Positions 16,474-23,748 of a DNA stretch of 47,770 nucleotides are shown in pieces; positions within the stretch are counted from its first letter, which is position 1, and the number at the start of each line of letters is the position of its first letter. A model generated the notes under the pieces. The model saw nothing but the letters and a program-made list of their open reading frames with translations. It did not search any database and was not told the DNA's origin. Location of the stretch: the NCBI GenBank assembly GCA_007694145.1, contig RECF01000033.1, positions 1 to 47,770 of the forward strand, given 5' to 3'. Source of the DNA: Acholeplasmatales bacterium (GTDB lineage: Bacteria; Bacillota_I; Bacilli_A; Izemoplasmatales; Izemoplasmataceae). Both the position numbers and the translations under genes were made by a program.

Positions 16474-17450
16474 ATCTTCTCAGCGGTTTTGTTGTGGCGC
16501 ACCGTGTCAATCGGTCTGACCTCTGCTTCGATGGCCGCGCGGTGCGGACGAAGCTTAGGGGGCAATGCCAACGTCTCACCCAGTGTCTCAAGCGTTTCTT
16601 CATCATCAGTAAAACCAGGGCCTTCCGTCGCAAACTCAAACAAAATGCCGGGATAAAGACGGGTGTATAGCGACTGAAAGTAAAACCGCTCCACAAAACC
16701 CGAATTGGGCGCACCAACGGCTTGAAGACGCTTCGTCCACGCATCGATGGCTTCACGGTCGCGTACCCGAAACGCCACGTGGTGCACGGCGCCATAGCCT
16801 TGCGTGCCCCGTAGTCCCGTCCGGTCTTCTTCAACAATCACACTGGCGCCGTTTCCGCCTTCTCCCATCTCATATAGGGTGTATGGTGCCTCGACCAACC
16901 TTTCCTGCATTCCCATTGTCTCCAACAAAACCTTCCCCATCCGCTCAAGGTCCCTAACACGCATGAACATGGGCCCAAGTCCGGTGATGGCGAAGGGAGC
17001 GGGCACTGAAGCTTCTTCCCACGGCATCCCCGCCGCCACACCACGCACGCCGGTATCCGATACCAGTGCATACGCCTGATGATCAAAGTCTTCAAAGAAT
17101 AGCATGTTGCGGCCAAGCACGGATTTCACACCCTCATGACGCACCTTGAAATGGTCAAAGCGACGTACCCAGTACGCAAGCGCCGCATCATCAGGGACTC
17201 TGAACCCGGTCCTCGACAGTTCATCGGTGCCTTTCTTAGCCGGGGCGATGCCAGCAAAATCGAAAAATGTCATGTCGGTTCCCGGACTGCCTACCGCATC
17301 GGCAAAAAACAGATGATAGGTCCCAATGTCATCTTGGTTGACGGTTTTCTTCACCAACCGTAACCCGAGTACATCGGTGAAAAAGTCATAGATTTTTTCT
17401 GCACTACTTGTGATGGCTGTCACGTGGTGAATCCCAATGAGTGGTTCCAT
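16440..17450 (-). CDS. mhqO: Ring-cleaving dioxygenase of the MhqO/MhqA type (VOC superfamily)
   Basis: A 336-residue protein of two vicinal-oxygen-chelate (glyoxalase-fold) modules, about residues 5-130 and 150-290. Metal ligands can be placed: His in IHHVTAIT, His in VHHVAFRV and Glu in ILFEFATEGPGF. The family is thought to cleave aromatic rings such as hydroquinones and protects against quinone or electrophile stress in Bacillus and Staphylococcus. An AGGAGG motif lies eight bases before the ATG. The MarR gene follows with overlap. The promoter holds a perfect palindrome. The actual substrate here is unknown. Confidence 0.88.
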   Translation of the reverse strand: MEPLIGIHHVTAITSSAEKIYDFFTDVLGLRLVKKTVNQDDIGTYHLFFADAVGSPGTDMTFFDFAGIAPAKKGTDELSRTGFRVPDDAALAYWVRRFDHFKVRHEGVKSVLGRNMLFFEDFDHQAYALVSDTGVRGVAAGMPWEEASVPAPFAITGLGPMFMRVRDLERMGKVLLETMGMQERLVEAPYTLYEMGEGGNGASVIVEEDRTGLRGTQGYGAVHHVAFRVRDREAIDAWTKRLQAVGAPNSGFVERFYFQSLYTRLYPGILFEFATEGPGFTDDEETLETLGETLALPPKLRPHRAAIEAEVRPIDTVRHNKTAEKMWFGCDTTSKR

Positions 17451-17474
17451 AGCATCGACCTCCTAGTCGCCTGC

Positions 17475-17504
17475 ATTATACTTCGAATTCGAATTATTTT
17501 CCAA
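17475..17504 (-). promoter_or_regulatory. Promoter and operator of the dioxygenase/MarR operon
   Basis: TATAAT (17475-17480) and TTGGAA (17499-17504) on the minus strand with an 18-base spacer. The spacer contains the perfect palindrome TTCGAATTCGAA (17482-17493), similar in character to MhqR-type MarR operators. Binding there would block RNA polymerase. Confidence 0.7.
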
Positions 17505-17523
17505 TCATACGCCTTATCCACAT

Positions 17524-17552
17524 TAAAAAAGACGCCAAGTCGGCGTCTTCAC
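17524..17552 (-). terminator. Terminator of the CDP-alcohol phosphatidyltransferase gene
   Basis: Stem GACGCC/GGCGTC (extended to AAGACGCC/GGCGTCTT) with six T on the minus strand, directly after the stop at 17555. Confidence 0.85.
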
Positions 17553-17554
17553 TG

Positions 17555-18115
17555 TCATGATTTCTTTAATAGCGTGAGCAAGGAAGGTGTATCGGGATCG
17601 ACTTCCCCATAGCGGATGAAGATGATGATTTCTTCAATGAACGCGATGATGTAAATGCCGAGAATCATCGCAATCGCCACCGTCACGTCGGTGAAGTGGG
17701 CAGCTATAACAAGCAAATAGACGAGCACCCCGTTCATCTTGAGTAAAAACGTATGCATCATAATCGGCTTTTTGCACGTTACCGATGAGACGATAAAACT
17801 CAAGGCAAGAATGCCGAAGAAGACATATAGCAAAACGGTGAGCGGTTGTAGCATCTCCGGATGGAGGCGATGGATGAACCAGGCGACTGAGACGTAAAAG
17901 AAGATATCCGCGAACGAATCAAGCTGTTTGCCGATGTCACTGACCTGATTGAACCGCCTAGCAATCAAACCATCGAAAAAATCGGTCGAACCAATTAAAA
18001 TGAAGGCGATGAGAAACGCGGTTCGCCGCTCTTGATACGCGAGACCAATCAATAGCGGTAAAAAGACAAGTCTTGACAACGATAACACATTCGGTACCGT
18101 CACGATTCGTTTCAT
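17555..18115 (-). CDS. CDP-alcohol phosphatidyltransferase
   Basis: Integral membrane enzyme of phospholipid synthesis that transfers a phosphatidyl group from a CDP-lipid to an alcohol. The full signature D-G-x2-A-R-x8-G-x3-D-x3-D is seen as DGLIARRFNQVSDIGKQLD then SFAD. The 186-residue protein has about five membrane helices, and its start MKRIVTVPNVLSLSRL resembles PgsA (phosphatidylglycerophosphate synthase), but the acceptor cannot be fixed from sequence. The start is the ATG at 18115, with AAAGGAG six bases upstream. It stands alone, with its own promoter and terminator. Confidence 0.88.
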   Translation of the reverse strand: MKRIVTVPNVLSLSRLVFLPLLIGLAYQERRTAFLIAFILIGSTDFFDGLIARRFNQVSDIGKQLDSFADIFFYVSVAWFIHRLHPEMLQPLTVLLYVFFGILALSFIVSSVTCKKPIMMHTFLLKMNGVLVYLLVIAAHFTDVTVAIAMILGIYIIAFIEEIIIFIRYGEVDPDTPSLLTLLKKS

Positions 18116-18143
18116 AGACTGCTCCTTTAATAGGGGATAGTTC

Positions 18144-18173
18144 ATCATAGCATAGAAACGCTCATCCTGACAA
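18144..18173 (-). promoter_or_regulatory. Promoter of the phosphatidyltransferase gene
   Basis: TTGTCA (18168-18173), 18 bases, then TGC-TATGAT (18144-18149) with an extended -10 on the minus strand. The ATG at the far end of the open frame (18148) lies within the -10, so the start at 18115 is preferred. Confidence 0.65.
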
Positions 18174-18184
18174 CATCTTACGGT

Positions 18185-18745
18185 TTATACCACGCGTGTT
18201 TCAGCTTCAGAGTCTTTTTCATCCAAAGCATCTCCTGCATCGTGTGCCGTCTTGGCTGTTTCTTGCATGGCAACGACAATCCGCGCCACAAACGCACCGA
18301 CCCGTTTTTCAGTATGCTCAGAAAGCGGGCCTTCGGCGGCTTCAACGGAAAACCCTTCACCATCAAGAAGTCTTGGGATTGACAAACGATCCAGCCGTTT
18401 TTCAAGCGATGTCACCCCGTAACCGAACATCTGAATCAAAAATCGCATGAACACACTGTGTTTGTGCTGTGGACCATATCGGGTATCGAAAGCAACCACC
18501 GGAAGATCACTGAACCTTTTCACTTTGGGAGATTGGAGAAACCGCTTCATCGGTGCACTGATGCTCGTATAGCGCGTCGGACTACCGATGAGAATCAAGT
18601 CAAACATCGTGAAATCGAAACCATTTTGGTGGCGTTCGATGTCGTAGAGTACGACCTCACCGAGTTCTTTGAAATGGCGCGCTAAACTTGAAGCAATCAA
18701 GCGTGTGTTGCCGAAATACGATTGGTAGACAATTAGGGTACGCAT
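18185..18745 (-). CDS. Flavodoxin-like protein
   Basis: A 186-residue FMN-binding protein. The phosphate loop is YQSYFGNTRLIA (residues 7-18) and the second FMN loop is IGSPTRYTSISAPMKRFL (about 53-70). It resembles flavodoxin-domain proteins of unknown partner more than electron-transfer flavodoxins. The C-terminal 40 residues are charged and probably disordered. GGAGG precedes the ATG at a good distance. TATAAT upstream (about 18793-18798) is a likely -10. It is not clearly linked to its neighbours. Confidence 0.82.
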   Translation of the reverse strand: MRTLIVYQSYFGNTRLIASSLARHFKELGEVVLYDIERHQNGFDFTMFDLILIGSPTRYTSISAPMKRFLQSPKVKRFSDLPVVAFDTRYGPQHKHSVFMRFLIQMFGYGVTSLEKRLDRLSIPRLLDGEGFSVEAAEGPLSEHTEKRVGAFVARIVVAMQETAKTAHDAGDALDEKDSEAETRVV

Positions 18746-18879
18746 CGCATCATTCCTCCGTCGTTTGGTCCCTTACATACCCTTGACCCATTATAACGGC
18801 TATTGCAGTGTTTTTCCAGTGATAATCAAAATATTTTCACATTTGTATCTCTCTATATAAAACGACCGCATCCTGTATT

Positions 18880-19797
18880 TTAGACAAGCCGCCTTAATCC
18901 GTCAAAACGCATGATGAGCAACATAATCAGCGCGAAAACGACTGCCAAACTGACAACGATATACAGTACATCTTGAACACCGATACGCACGCGTACACCC
19001 GCTTCATCGGCTTCATGCATACGCCGGTACACGCCTGGCACATCGAACTGATAATAAAGAAACAAGGTCACACCATACGTACAGGCGATCGCAAACACGC
19101 CATCGGACACAAAGTGATCTCCATAAGCGACCCGTGACACGGTCATGATGGGTGCGGCGAATAGCGGCAGCACAACCCCGAGTCCCCACTTCATCATCTT
19201 CTGAAAGCGCCTTTGTGCAAACCGAAACGCGAAAAAGAACACGACGGACACAGACGCCATCGATACGTGACCGCTTGGAAAACTCATGTCCAGTGCACCC
19301 CAGTGTGCCACGGCAATCTCAAGCGGCCGATAATAAGAGGCTTCACCGGCAAACACACTATGTGGCCTTGGCCTCGCGAAGATAATCTTCAGCAAAAAAC
19401 TGTTGAAAAAACCAGCCCCAAGCAATGTCGTCGACGTTATGAAAAGCCCGATGACTCGATACGGCCTCGCGCGTTTCAACCCTGCCGTTGGGGCCAGTGA
19501 AACAAGCACAATCAGCCCCCCCATCAACAACGGTACAAGAAAAAACACCGCATTCAAGGGAAAATAAAACCAGGACAAAAGACGATAGGATGGCCCGACC
19601 CAACCCGTTGCGCCCAAAAACCATCTTGACATGACCAGATCAAGTGGCGTGAGCCAACACACGGCTGTAAATAAAACCAACACACTGATCAAAGTGACAT
19701 GCAAATACCGCGTGTGCACTGTGTCACGCGCGTAGTCGTGACCTTGACTTAGATGCGCATCCTTGATGCTTAAGGCGCTTTTAGTCGCGGTGGTCAT
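18880..19797 (-). CDS. PAP2-family membrane phosphatase
   Basis: A 305-residue integral membrane phosphatase with about six helices. All three PAP2 motifs are present: KIIFARPRP (K-x6-R-P), FPSGH and SRVAYGDHFVSD (S-R-x5-H-x3-D). Likely substrates are undecaprenyl pyrophosphate or lipid phosphates, at the outer face of the membrane. Its start overlaps the stop of the exonuclease gene by four bases, so it is the last gene of the operon running from the methyltransferase. A functional tie to that operon is not evident. Confidence 0.88.
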   Translation of the reverse strand: MTTATKSALSIKDAHLSQGHDYARDTVHTRYLHVTLISVLVLFTAVCWLTPLDLVMSRWFLGATGWVGPSYRLLSWFYFPLNAVFFLVPLLMGGLIVLVSLAPTAGLKRARPYRVIGLFITSTTLLGAGFFNSFLLKIIFARPRPHSVFAGEASYYRPLEIAVAHWGALDMSFPSGHVSMASVSVVFFFAFRFAQRRFQKMMKWGLGVVLPLFAAPIMTVSRVAYGDHFVSDGVFAIACTYGVTLFLYYQFDVPGVYRRMHEADEAGVRVRIGVQDVLYIVVSLAVVFALIMLLIMRFDGLRRLV

Positions 19798-20474
19798 AGC
19801 CCACCACGCAACTTAGCATAAAGGCTCCCCGGCACAAAGGACTGCGCATGATAGCTCACATGGTCATAGCGGACACCGGAAAGGCCGTATTTTTCATGAT
19901 AACCAATCTGATTCACATACAAGTCAAGGTCGATGCCTTCATCGAGTCTTACCATCAGTGTCGCCGTCGCTTCGGCATCATCAAAGGCCCGGTGGGCATG
20001 TTCAATGGCTATCCCATACGTCGCCAGCGCATTCTCAAGCCGGTGCGGATACTCCTGCACATCTTTGTACACGGTCAAAAGATCCAGCACATCCGCCTGA
20101 AACATAAAATACGGCCGCTGCCGTTTCATGAAATAGTGGACAAACGACAGGTCAAACTGCAAGTTATAGGCAATCACCAAGGTCTTCGGCGTCATCAGCC
20201 GCTCGAATGTCTCGGCAAGAACATCCGGTTCGATGCCTTGCAACAGCATACTGTCGGTAATGCCAGTCAAGCTGATGATTTTTTCACTCAATCGCCGTGG
20301 GGTCCGGACAAGCATATTTTCCGTACCGACGCGCACCCACTCACCAGAAAGCGGTTTGAGCAGTACAGCCCCCACATCGATAATATCTTCAGTCTTCGGA
20401 TTGAAACCTGTTGTTTCGAGGTCAAAGACGAGCAACTGCTCATACGTCTTTAGCCATGTGCTTGGGAACGTCAT
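19794..20474 (-). CDS. DEDDh exonuclease (DnaQ/epsilon-like)
   Basis: A 226-residue 3'-5' exonuclease domain. The three Exo motifs are clear: VFDLETTGF (D-x-E), YNLQFDLSF (second Asp) and HRAFDDAEAT (His and last Asp). It is a stand-alone protein like the DnaQ-like nucleases of Gram-positives, without helicase or polymerase domains; whether it acts on DNA or RNA is open. I start at the ATG at 20474, five bases after AAAGGGTG; the TTG before it is in frame too. It lies 71 bases after the sulfur carrier gene and overlaps the PAP2 gene. Confidence 0.88.
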   Translation of the reverse strand: MTFPSTWLKTYEQLLVFDLETTGFNPKTEDIIDVGAVLLKPLSGEWVRVGTENMLVRTPRRLSEKIISLTGITDSMLLQGIEPDVLAETFERLMTPKTLVIAYNLQFDLSFVHYFMKRQRPYFMFQADVLDLLTVYKDVQEYPHRLENALATYGIAIEHAHRAFDDAEATATLMVRLDEGIDLDLYVNQIGYHEKYGLSGVRYDHVSYHAQSFVPGSLYAKLRGGL

Positions 20475-20545
20475 CAAAACACCCTTTCTGTCATCCTGCA
20501 GTTATTTGTGTTGTCATTGGCTGCATGCCTCATGTTCATCCTGAC

Positions 20546-20794
20546 TTATCCACCACCGACAAAATGTGTGAAAACGAGCCGATCGCCGTCATGTACGACT
20601 GTATCGAGTCGCTTGAGGTGCATGATTTTCTGTTGGTTGATAAACAGTGTCGCTTCAAGCAAGGCGTGTTCGGGGATCGCCGGATGGGTGGTGATAATCT
20701 CGTCGATGACCGACCGTAAGGTTCCGGGTCGCACAACCATTTCATCGATGCCGTACCGACTTCTAAGTAAATGATAAAAGATAACCGTTACCAT
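20546..20794 (-). CDS. MoaD/ThiS-like ubiquitin-fold sulfur carrier
   Basis: An 82-residue beta-grasp protein. Its C-terminus DGDRLVFTHFVGGG matches the MoaD/ThiS pattern, in which the terminal Gly-Gly is adenylated and thiocarboxylated; here three glycines end the protein directly, with no residues to trim. AGGAGG lies eight bases before the ATG. It overlaps the E1-like gene by seven bases. No moaA, moaC, moaE, thiG or tungsten-oxidoreductase gene is in view, so its target is unknown. It could serve tungsto- or molybdopterin synthesis encoded elsewhere, tRNA or cysteine sulfuration, or protein conjugation. Confidence 0.8.
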   Translation of the reverse strand: MVTVIFYHLLRSRYGIDEMVVRPGTLRSVIDEIITTHPAIPEHALLEATLFINQQKIMHLKRLDTVVHDGDRLVFTHFVGGG

Positions 20795-21486
20795 GATCCA
20801 TCCTCCTCGCTGTCTTGGTATAGTATCTCGACCATCTGACTGGCCGTGTCAACCACAAAGACCGTGTTGTAACGGCTTTGCGGATGATTGCCCATACATT
20901 TGACCCACTCGGCCACCATGAGATTAGCGACAATGGCTGGCGTGAACGTCGGGCTTAACAGGGTGGTTTCAAGACCGCTGCGCTGTGCACCATACAACTG
21001 TTTTAACACGTCCGCACCTGGTCGACAAACCGCAAACTGACCATACCAGCCCCCGATGGCACCGTGGACATACAAGACACCCAGACGCCGTGCCAACTGC
21101 TCAATCCACAGTTTAACGTCGATTTGATCGACGGCGTCAATCATCCAGTCTACGCCAGTAAACACGGTCGCATCCAAGTCTTCAACGTCACAAACATGCA
21201 CGGTGACGTCTATCGTCTCATCTAGACGTCTAAGTGCGTCGGCGACGACCTCGGCCTTCGGTTTACCCAGCGAATGCCGATCAGAAAACAGTTGTCGGTT
21301 CAAGTTCGACACCTCGAAAACGTCCGGATCAACAAGCGTCAACCGTCTGACACCCAGTCGGACAAGACTGTTCGCCACATGGCCACCCAGTCCGCCAAGC
21401 CCGACAATCAAAACATGCACCGCTTGTATCGCGGCCAAGGTTTCTGCAGACAAAATACCTGCATTTGCCGCAAATCGATGTGACAT
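20788..21486 (-). CDS. E1-like adenylyltransferase (ThiF/MoeB/HesA family)
   Basis: A 232-residue enzyme expected to adenylate the C-terminus of the neighbouring MoaD-like protein. Visible are the nucleotide loop GLGGLG (residues 29-34), Asp53, SNLNRQ with the catalytic Arg64, Lys78 in KPKAE and the D-x-x-D pair (117, 120). The two CxxC zinc pairs of E. coli MoeB are absent: only Cys99, Cys154 and Cys197 remain, so it is a zinc-free, trimmed form. AAAGGCGG lies upstream of the ATG. It starts two bases after the methyltransferase stop and overlaps the carrier gene, so the three are surely co-expressed. Confidence 0.88.
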   Translation of the reverse strand: MSHRFAANAGILSAETLAAIQAVHVLIVGLGGLGGHVANSLVRLGVRRLTLVDPDVFEVSNLNRQLFSDRHSLGKPKAEVVADALRRLDETIDVTVHVCDVEDLDATVFTGVDWMIDAVDQIDVKLWIEQLARRLGVLYVHGAIGGWYGQFAVCRPGADVLKQLYGAQRSGLETTLLSPTFTPAIVANLMVAEWVKCMGNHPQSRYNTVFVVDTASQMVEILYQDSEEDGSW

Positions 21487-21488
21487 AC

Positions 21489-22274
21489 CTACACCGCCTT
21501 TTTGCGCAATGCCAGCACGAACCGGTGTTCGGTGCCAACAATTTCGCCTGTTTGATCGAGCTGTTTTTGCAATGCACGCAGTCGTTCAAGGCAACCTTCA
21601 ACACTGAACCCGGGAAACTCCCAGTCGATGATTTTAGCGAAGCGAACGAGCGTGCTCAATCGGAAAAAACGAATCCAGGGATACATTTCCTCGGCATATT
21701 CGATGACAAAGCCCGCCGCCACTGCCGATATTTTGTAGGCTTCAAGCGTTTGCGTCTTCGGCGCATGTGGCACGGCATGCCCGAGCAGTTTTTCCGCAAG
21801 ATCATGATTGTTGCGGTAACCGACTTGTTGCACGACACATACACCCTGTGGCTTCAACACGCGGGCGATCTCATGAAAATCAAGGGTCTCATGTCGATTC
21901 ATAACCACGTCAAACCCCTTGTCCGCAAACGGTAACGGTCCCGCACCGTCACATACGTGAACATGCACCCCAAGCGGGCTTAACCGCTTCTTGATCAAGG
22001 CCACATTAGGCGGGTGGTTCTCCGTCACCCACGTCAAGGCTGGTGGATGATTGAGCGTCTGCAGAAACTCACCGCCACCCGTTCCAAGGTCAAGCAAACG
22101 GTCGCTGACTTGAAGACGCTCTGTGATGAGTTCTTTGAGGTCCCAACATAAGGGTTGCTCGGCCATCGTCTGGTGCAGCGACGAAAAATCCCAGCCTGAA
22201 AAATCGGCTGTTTCTGCCTCCAGAAGCTGTTTAAGCCATGTCGAATTTAACGGTTTCTCACTTTGATTGCCCAT
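21489..22274 (-). CDS. SAM-dependent methyltransferase (class I)
   Basis: A 261-residue Rossmann-fold methyltransferase. Motif I is LLDLGTGGGEF, an acidic residue (E) follows in VTENHPPN, CDGAGPLPF is the adenine region and VMNRHETLDF takes the place of motif IV. Family members of this kind act on small molecules or nucleobases, and the substrate cannot be told. The start must lie after the promoter at 22318-22346, so I use the ATG at 22274; one at 22283 is also possible. It is the first gene of the operon with the E1-like and ubiquitin-fold proteins, which hints at a shared modification pathway. Confidence 0.82.
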   Translation of the reverse strand: MGNQSEKPLNSTWLKQLLEAETADFSGWDFSSLHQTMAEQPLCWDLKELITERLQVSDRLLDLGTGGGEFLQTLNHPPALTWVTENHPPNVALIKKRLSPLGVHVHVCDGAGPLPFADKGFDVVMNRHETLDFHEIARVLKPQGVCVVQQVGYRNNHDLAEKLLGHAVPHAPKTQTLEAYKISAVAAGFVIEYAEEMYPWIRFFRLSTLVRFAKIIDWEFPGFSVEGCLERLRALQKQLDQTGEIVGTEHRFVLALRKKAV

Positions 22275-22317
22275 AGGCGTCATCTCTCTTGCGCCGCATG
22301 TGTGTGCGGTCCCTTTT

Positions 22318-22346
22318 ATTATAGGCCCAGACTGTCCTGTGGTCAA
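22318..22346 (-). promoter_or_regulatory. Promoter of the methyltransferase/E1/sulfur-carrier operon
   Basis: TTGACC (22341-22346), 17 bases, TATAAT (22318-22323) on the minus strand. The transcript starts about 35 bases before the ATG at 22274 and excludes the frame's first ATG at 22346. Confidence 0.8.
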
Positions 22347-22385
22347 CCTTGTGAAGGATCCTTGACTTGAAAAATCGAGACTTGC

Positions 22386-22432
22386 AAAAAAAAGAGCCCA
22401 ACGCCTCCGTGACTACAGATGCATTGGGCCCA
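22386..22432 (-). terminator. Terminator of the M48 peptidase gene
   Basis: On the minus strand GGGCCCAATGC pairs with GCGTTGGGCTC and is followed by eight T. It separates the peptidase gene from the methyltransferase operon. Confidence 0.85.
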
Positions 22433-22437
22433 GTTCT

Positions 22438-23676
22438 CTACTGTTTTTGCAAGGCTTCAAGCGCCCCGATTCGCAAAGACATCGGGGGATGTGAATAATA
22501 CGCGGTCACAAGATACGGATGTGGGTTGAGGTCAGCGAGGTCTTCCTTAGCAAGCACCTTGAGTGCCCCAATCATCGATGATGCACCCAAGTAGCCAGCG
22601 GCGAAAGCATCTGCACGATACTCGGCCCGTCTTGAAAGCCAGCTGAGTGGAACCCCTAGCAAAAACTCGATGGGGCTGATCAATACCATAAACATAATCA
22701 AGGCGAAGCCGAAGAAGATGCCGTTAAGTCCAAAGGCCGTATAAAGCGCTTCTGTTTGTAACACCACGGCCACTAAGGCAGTATACAGCGCAAAGACCAG
22801 CGCCTGCTGGATAAACATGCGTTGCACATCTTTGTGTTTGCCATGGGCGAACTCATGGGCAAGGACTGCGAGAATTTGGTCGGTTTCCATCTTTTCGATC
22901 AATGTGTCAAACAAGACGATATCTTTGTTTTTGCCAAAGCCAGAGAAGAAGGCGTTGAGGCGGGTTGACCGTTTGGAGGCGTCCATCTGCGAGATGGCTT
23001 TCACCTTGAAGCCGATCGTATCGGCTAAGGCTTCGATTTTTTCGCGCAGCTCGCCTTCAGGCAGAGGGTCGATCTTATTGAATATCTTGACGAATACCGC
23101 TGTGTACAAATACGCGATGAGCGTCACGATGGCAAAGGCGACCGCCCAGGCGATTACCGCAAACAGCACAATGTTGTCGACTTGGCTGAAAATAACTTGG
23201 AATAACAACACCAACCCACCACCAAGGACCACCAACAGTACGACGCCTTTGATTTTGTCGATGACAAACAGCTTCTTTGTTGAACGGTTGAAGCCGTAGC
23301 GTTCATCGATACTGAAGGTCCGGTAGTAACTAAGCGGCCAACCAATCAAGAGGACGATGACCTGGTAAAGCCCAAGGAAGACCAATGTTTGCACATAGGC
23401 ATTGCCGCTGACCGATTCGGCCAGTTCGACAAAATAAGCAAAGCCACCTAGCGCAAGCAGTGCGAGGAGCACAAGCAGGCGTAAGCTCTTGCCGATGAAC
23501 ATCAGCCGGTATGTTTCCGACTGATAGTTGCGCCAAGTCCGATACCGTTCTTCATCAAAAATATCTGCCACATTTTCTGGTAGTGGCTTGTTGCGCTGAC
23601 GCAAATTGAGCACCGCTAGCCATAGTTCCACAGCGTAAACAACCAGTAAAATACCAATAATTAACCAAAAAATCAT
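22438..23676 (-). CDS. M48 family zinc metallopeptidase (Ste24-like)
   Basis: A 412-residue membrane protease. The zinc site HEFAH is at residues 274-278 and the third ligand is in RAEYRADAFAA. Four hydrophobic segments lie before the catalytic part and two after it. Length, the STRLNAFFSGFGKNKDIVLFDTLI block and topology fit the Ste24/CAAX-protease-1 branch rather than the shorter HtpX. In bacteria such enzymes act in membrane protein quality control. GAGGTGA lies four bases before the ATG. It is a single-gene unit with a likely promoter (TTCAAA/TATAAT, 23706-23734) and a strong terminator. Confidence 0.88.
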   Translation of the reverse strand: MIFWLIIGILLVVYAVELWLAVLNLRQRNKPLPENVADIFDEERYRTWRNYQSETYRLMFIGKSLRLLVLLALLALGGFAYFVELAESVSGNAYVQTLVFLGLYQVIVLLIGWPLSYYRTFSIDERYGFNRSTKKLFVIDKIKGVVLLVVLGGGLVLLFQVIFSQVDNIVLFAVIAWAVAFAIVTLIAYLYTAVFVKIFNKIDPLPEGELREKIEALADTIGFKVKAISQMDASKRSTRLNAFFSGFGKNKDIVLFDTLIEKMETDQILAVLAHEFAHGKHKDVQRMFIQQALVFALYTALVAVVLQTEALYTAFGLNGIFFGFALIMFMVLISPIEFLLGVPLSWLSRRAEYRADAFAAGYLGASSMIGALKVLAKEDLADLNPHPYLVTAYYSHPPMSLRIGALEALQKQ

Positions 23677-23705
23677 CGTGTCACCTCGTTTTCAAAGTAT
23701 GATTC

Positions 23706-23734
23706 ATTATACCAAAAATATCCGTGCCTTTGAA
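23706..23734 (-). promoter_or_regulatory. Promoter of the M48 peptidase gene
   Basis: TTCAAA (23729-23734), 17 bases, TATAAT (23706-23711) on the minus strand. The -10 is perfect and the -35 moderate. Confidence 0.55.
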
Positions 23735-23748
23735 CCGTTGTTTGCAAA

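Noticed and set aside
20546-21486. Anti-phage ubiquitin-like (Bil or CBASS-type) operon
   Set aside because: There is no E2, JAB protease or cyclase with the E1 and carrier; the carrier looks MoaD/ThiS-like, so a defence role is not supported.
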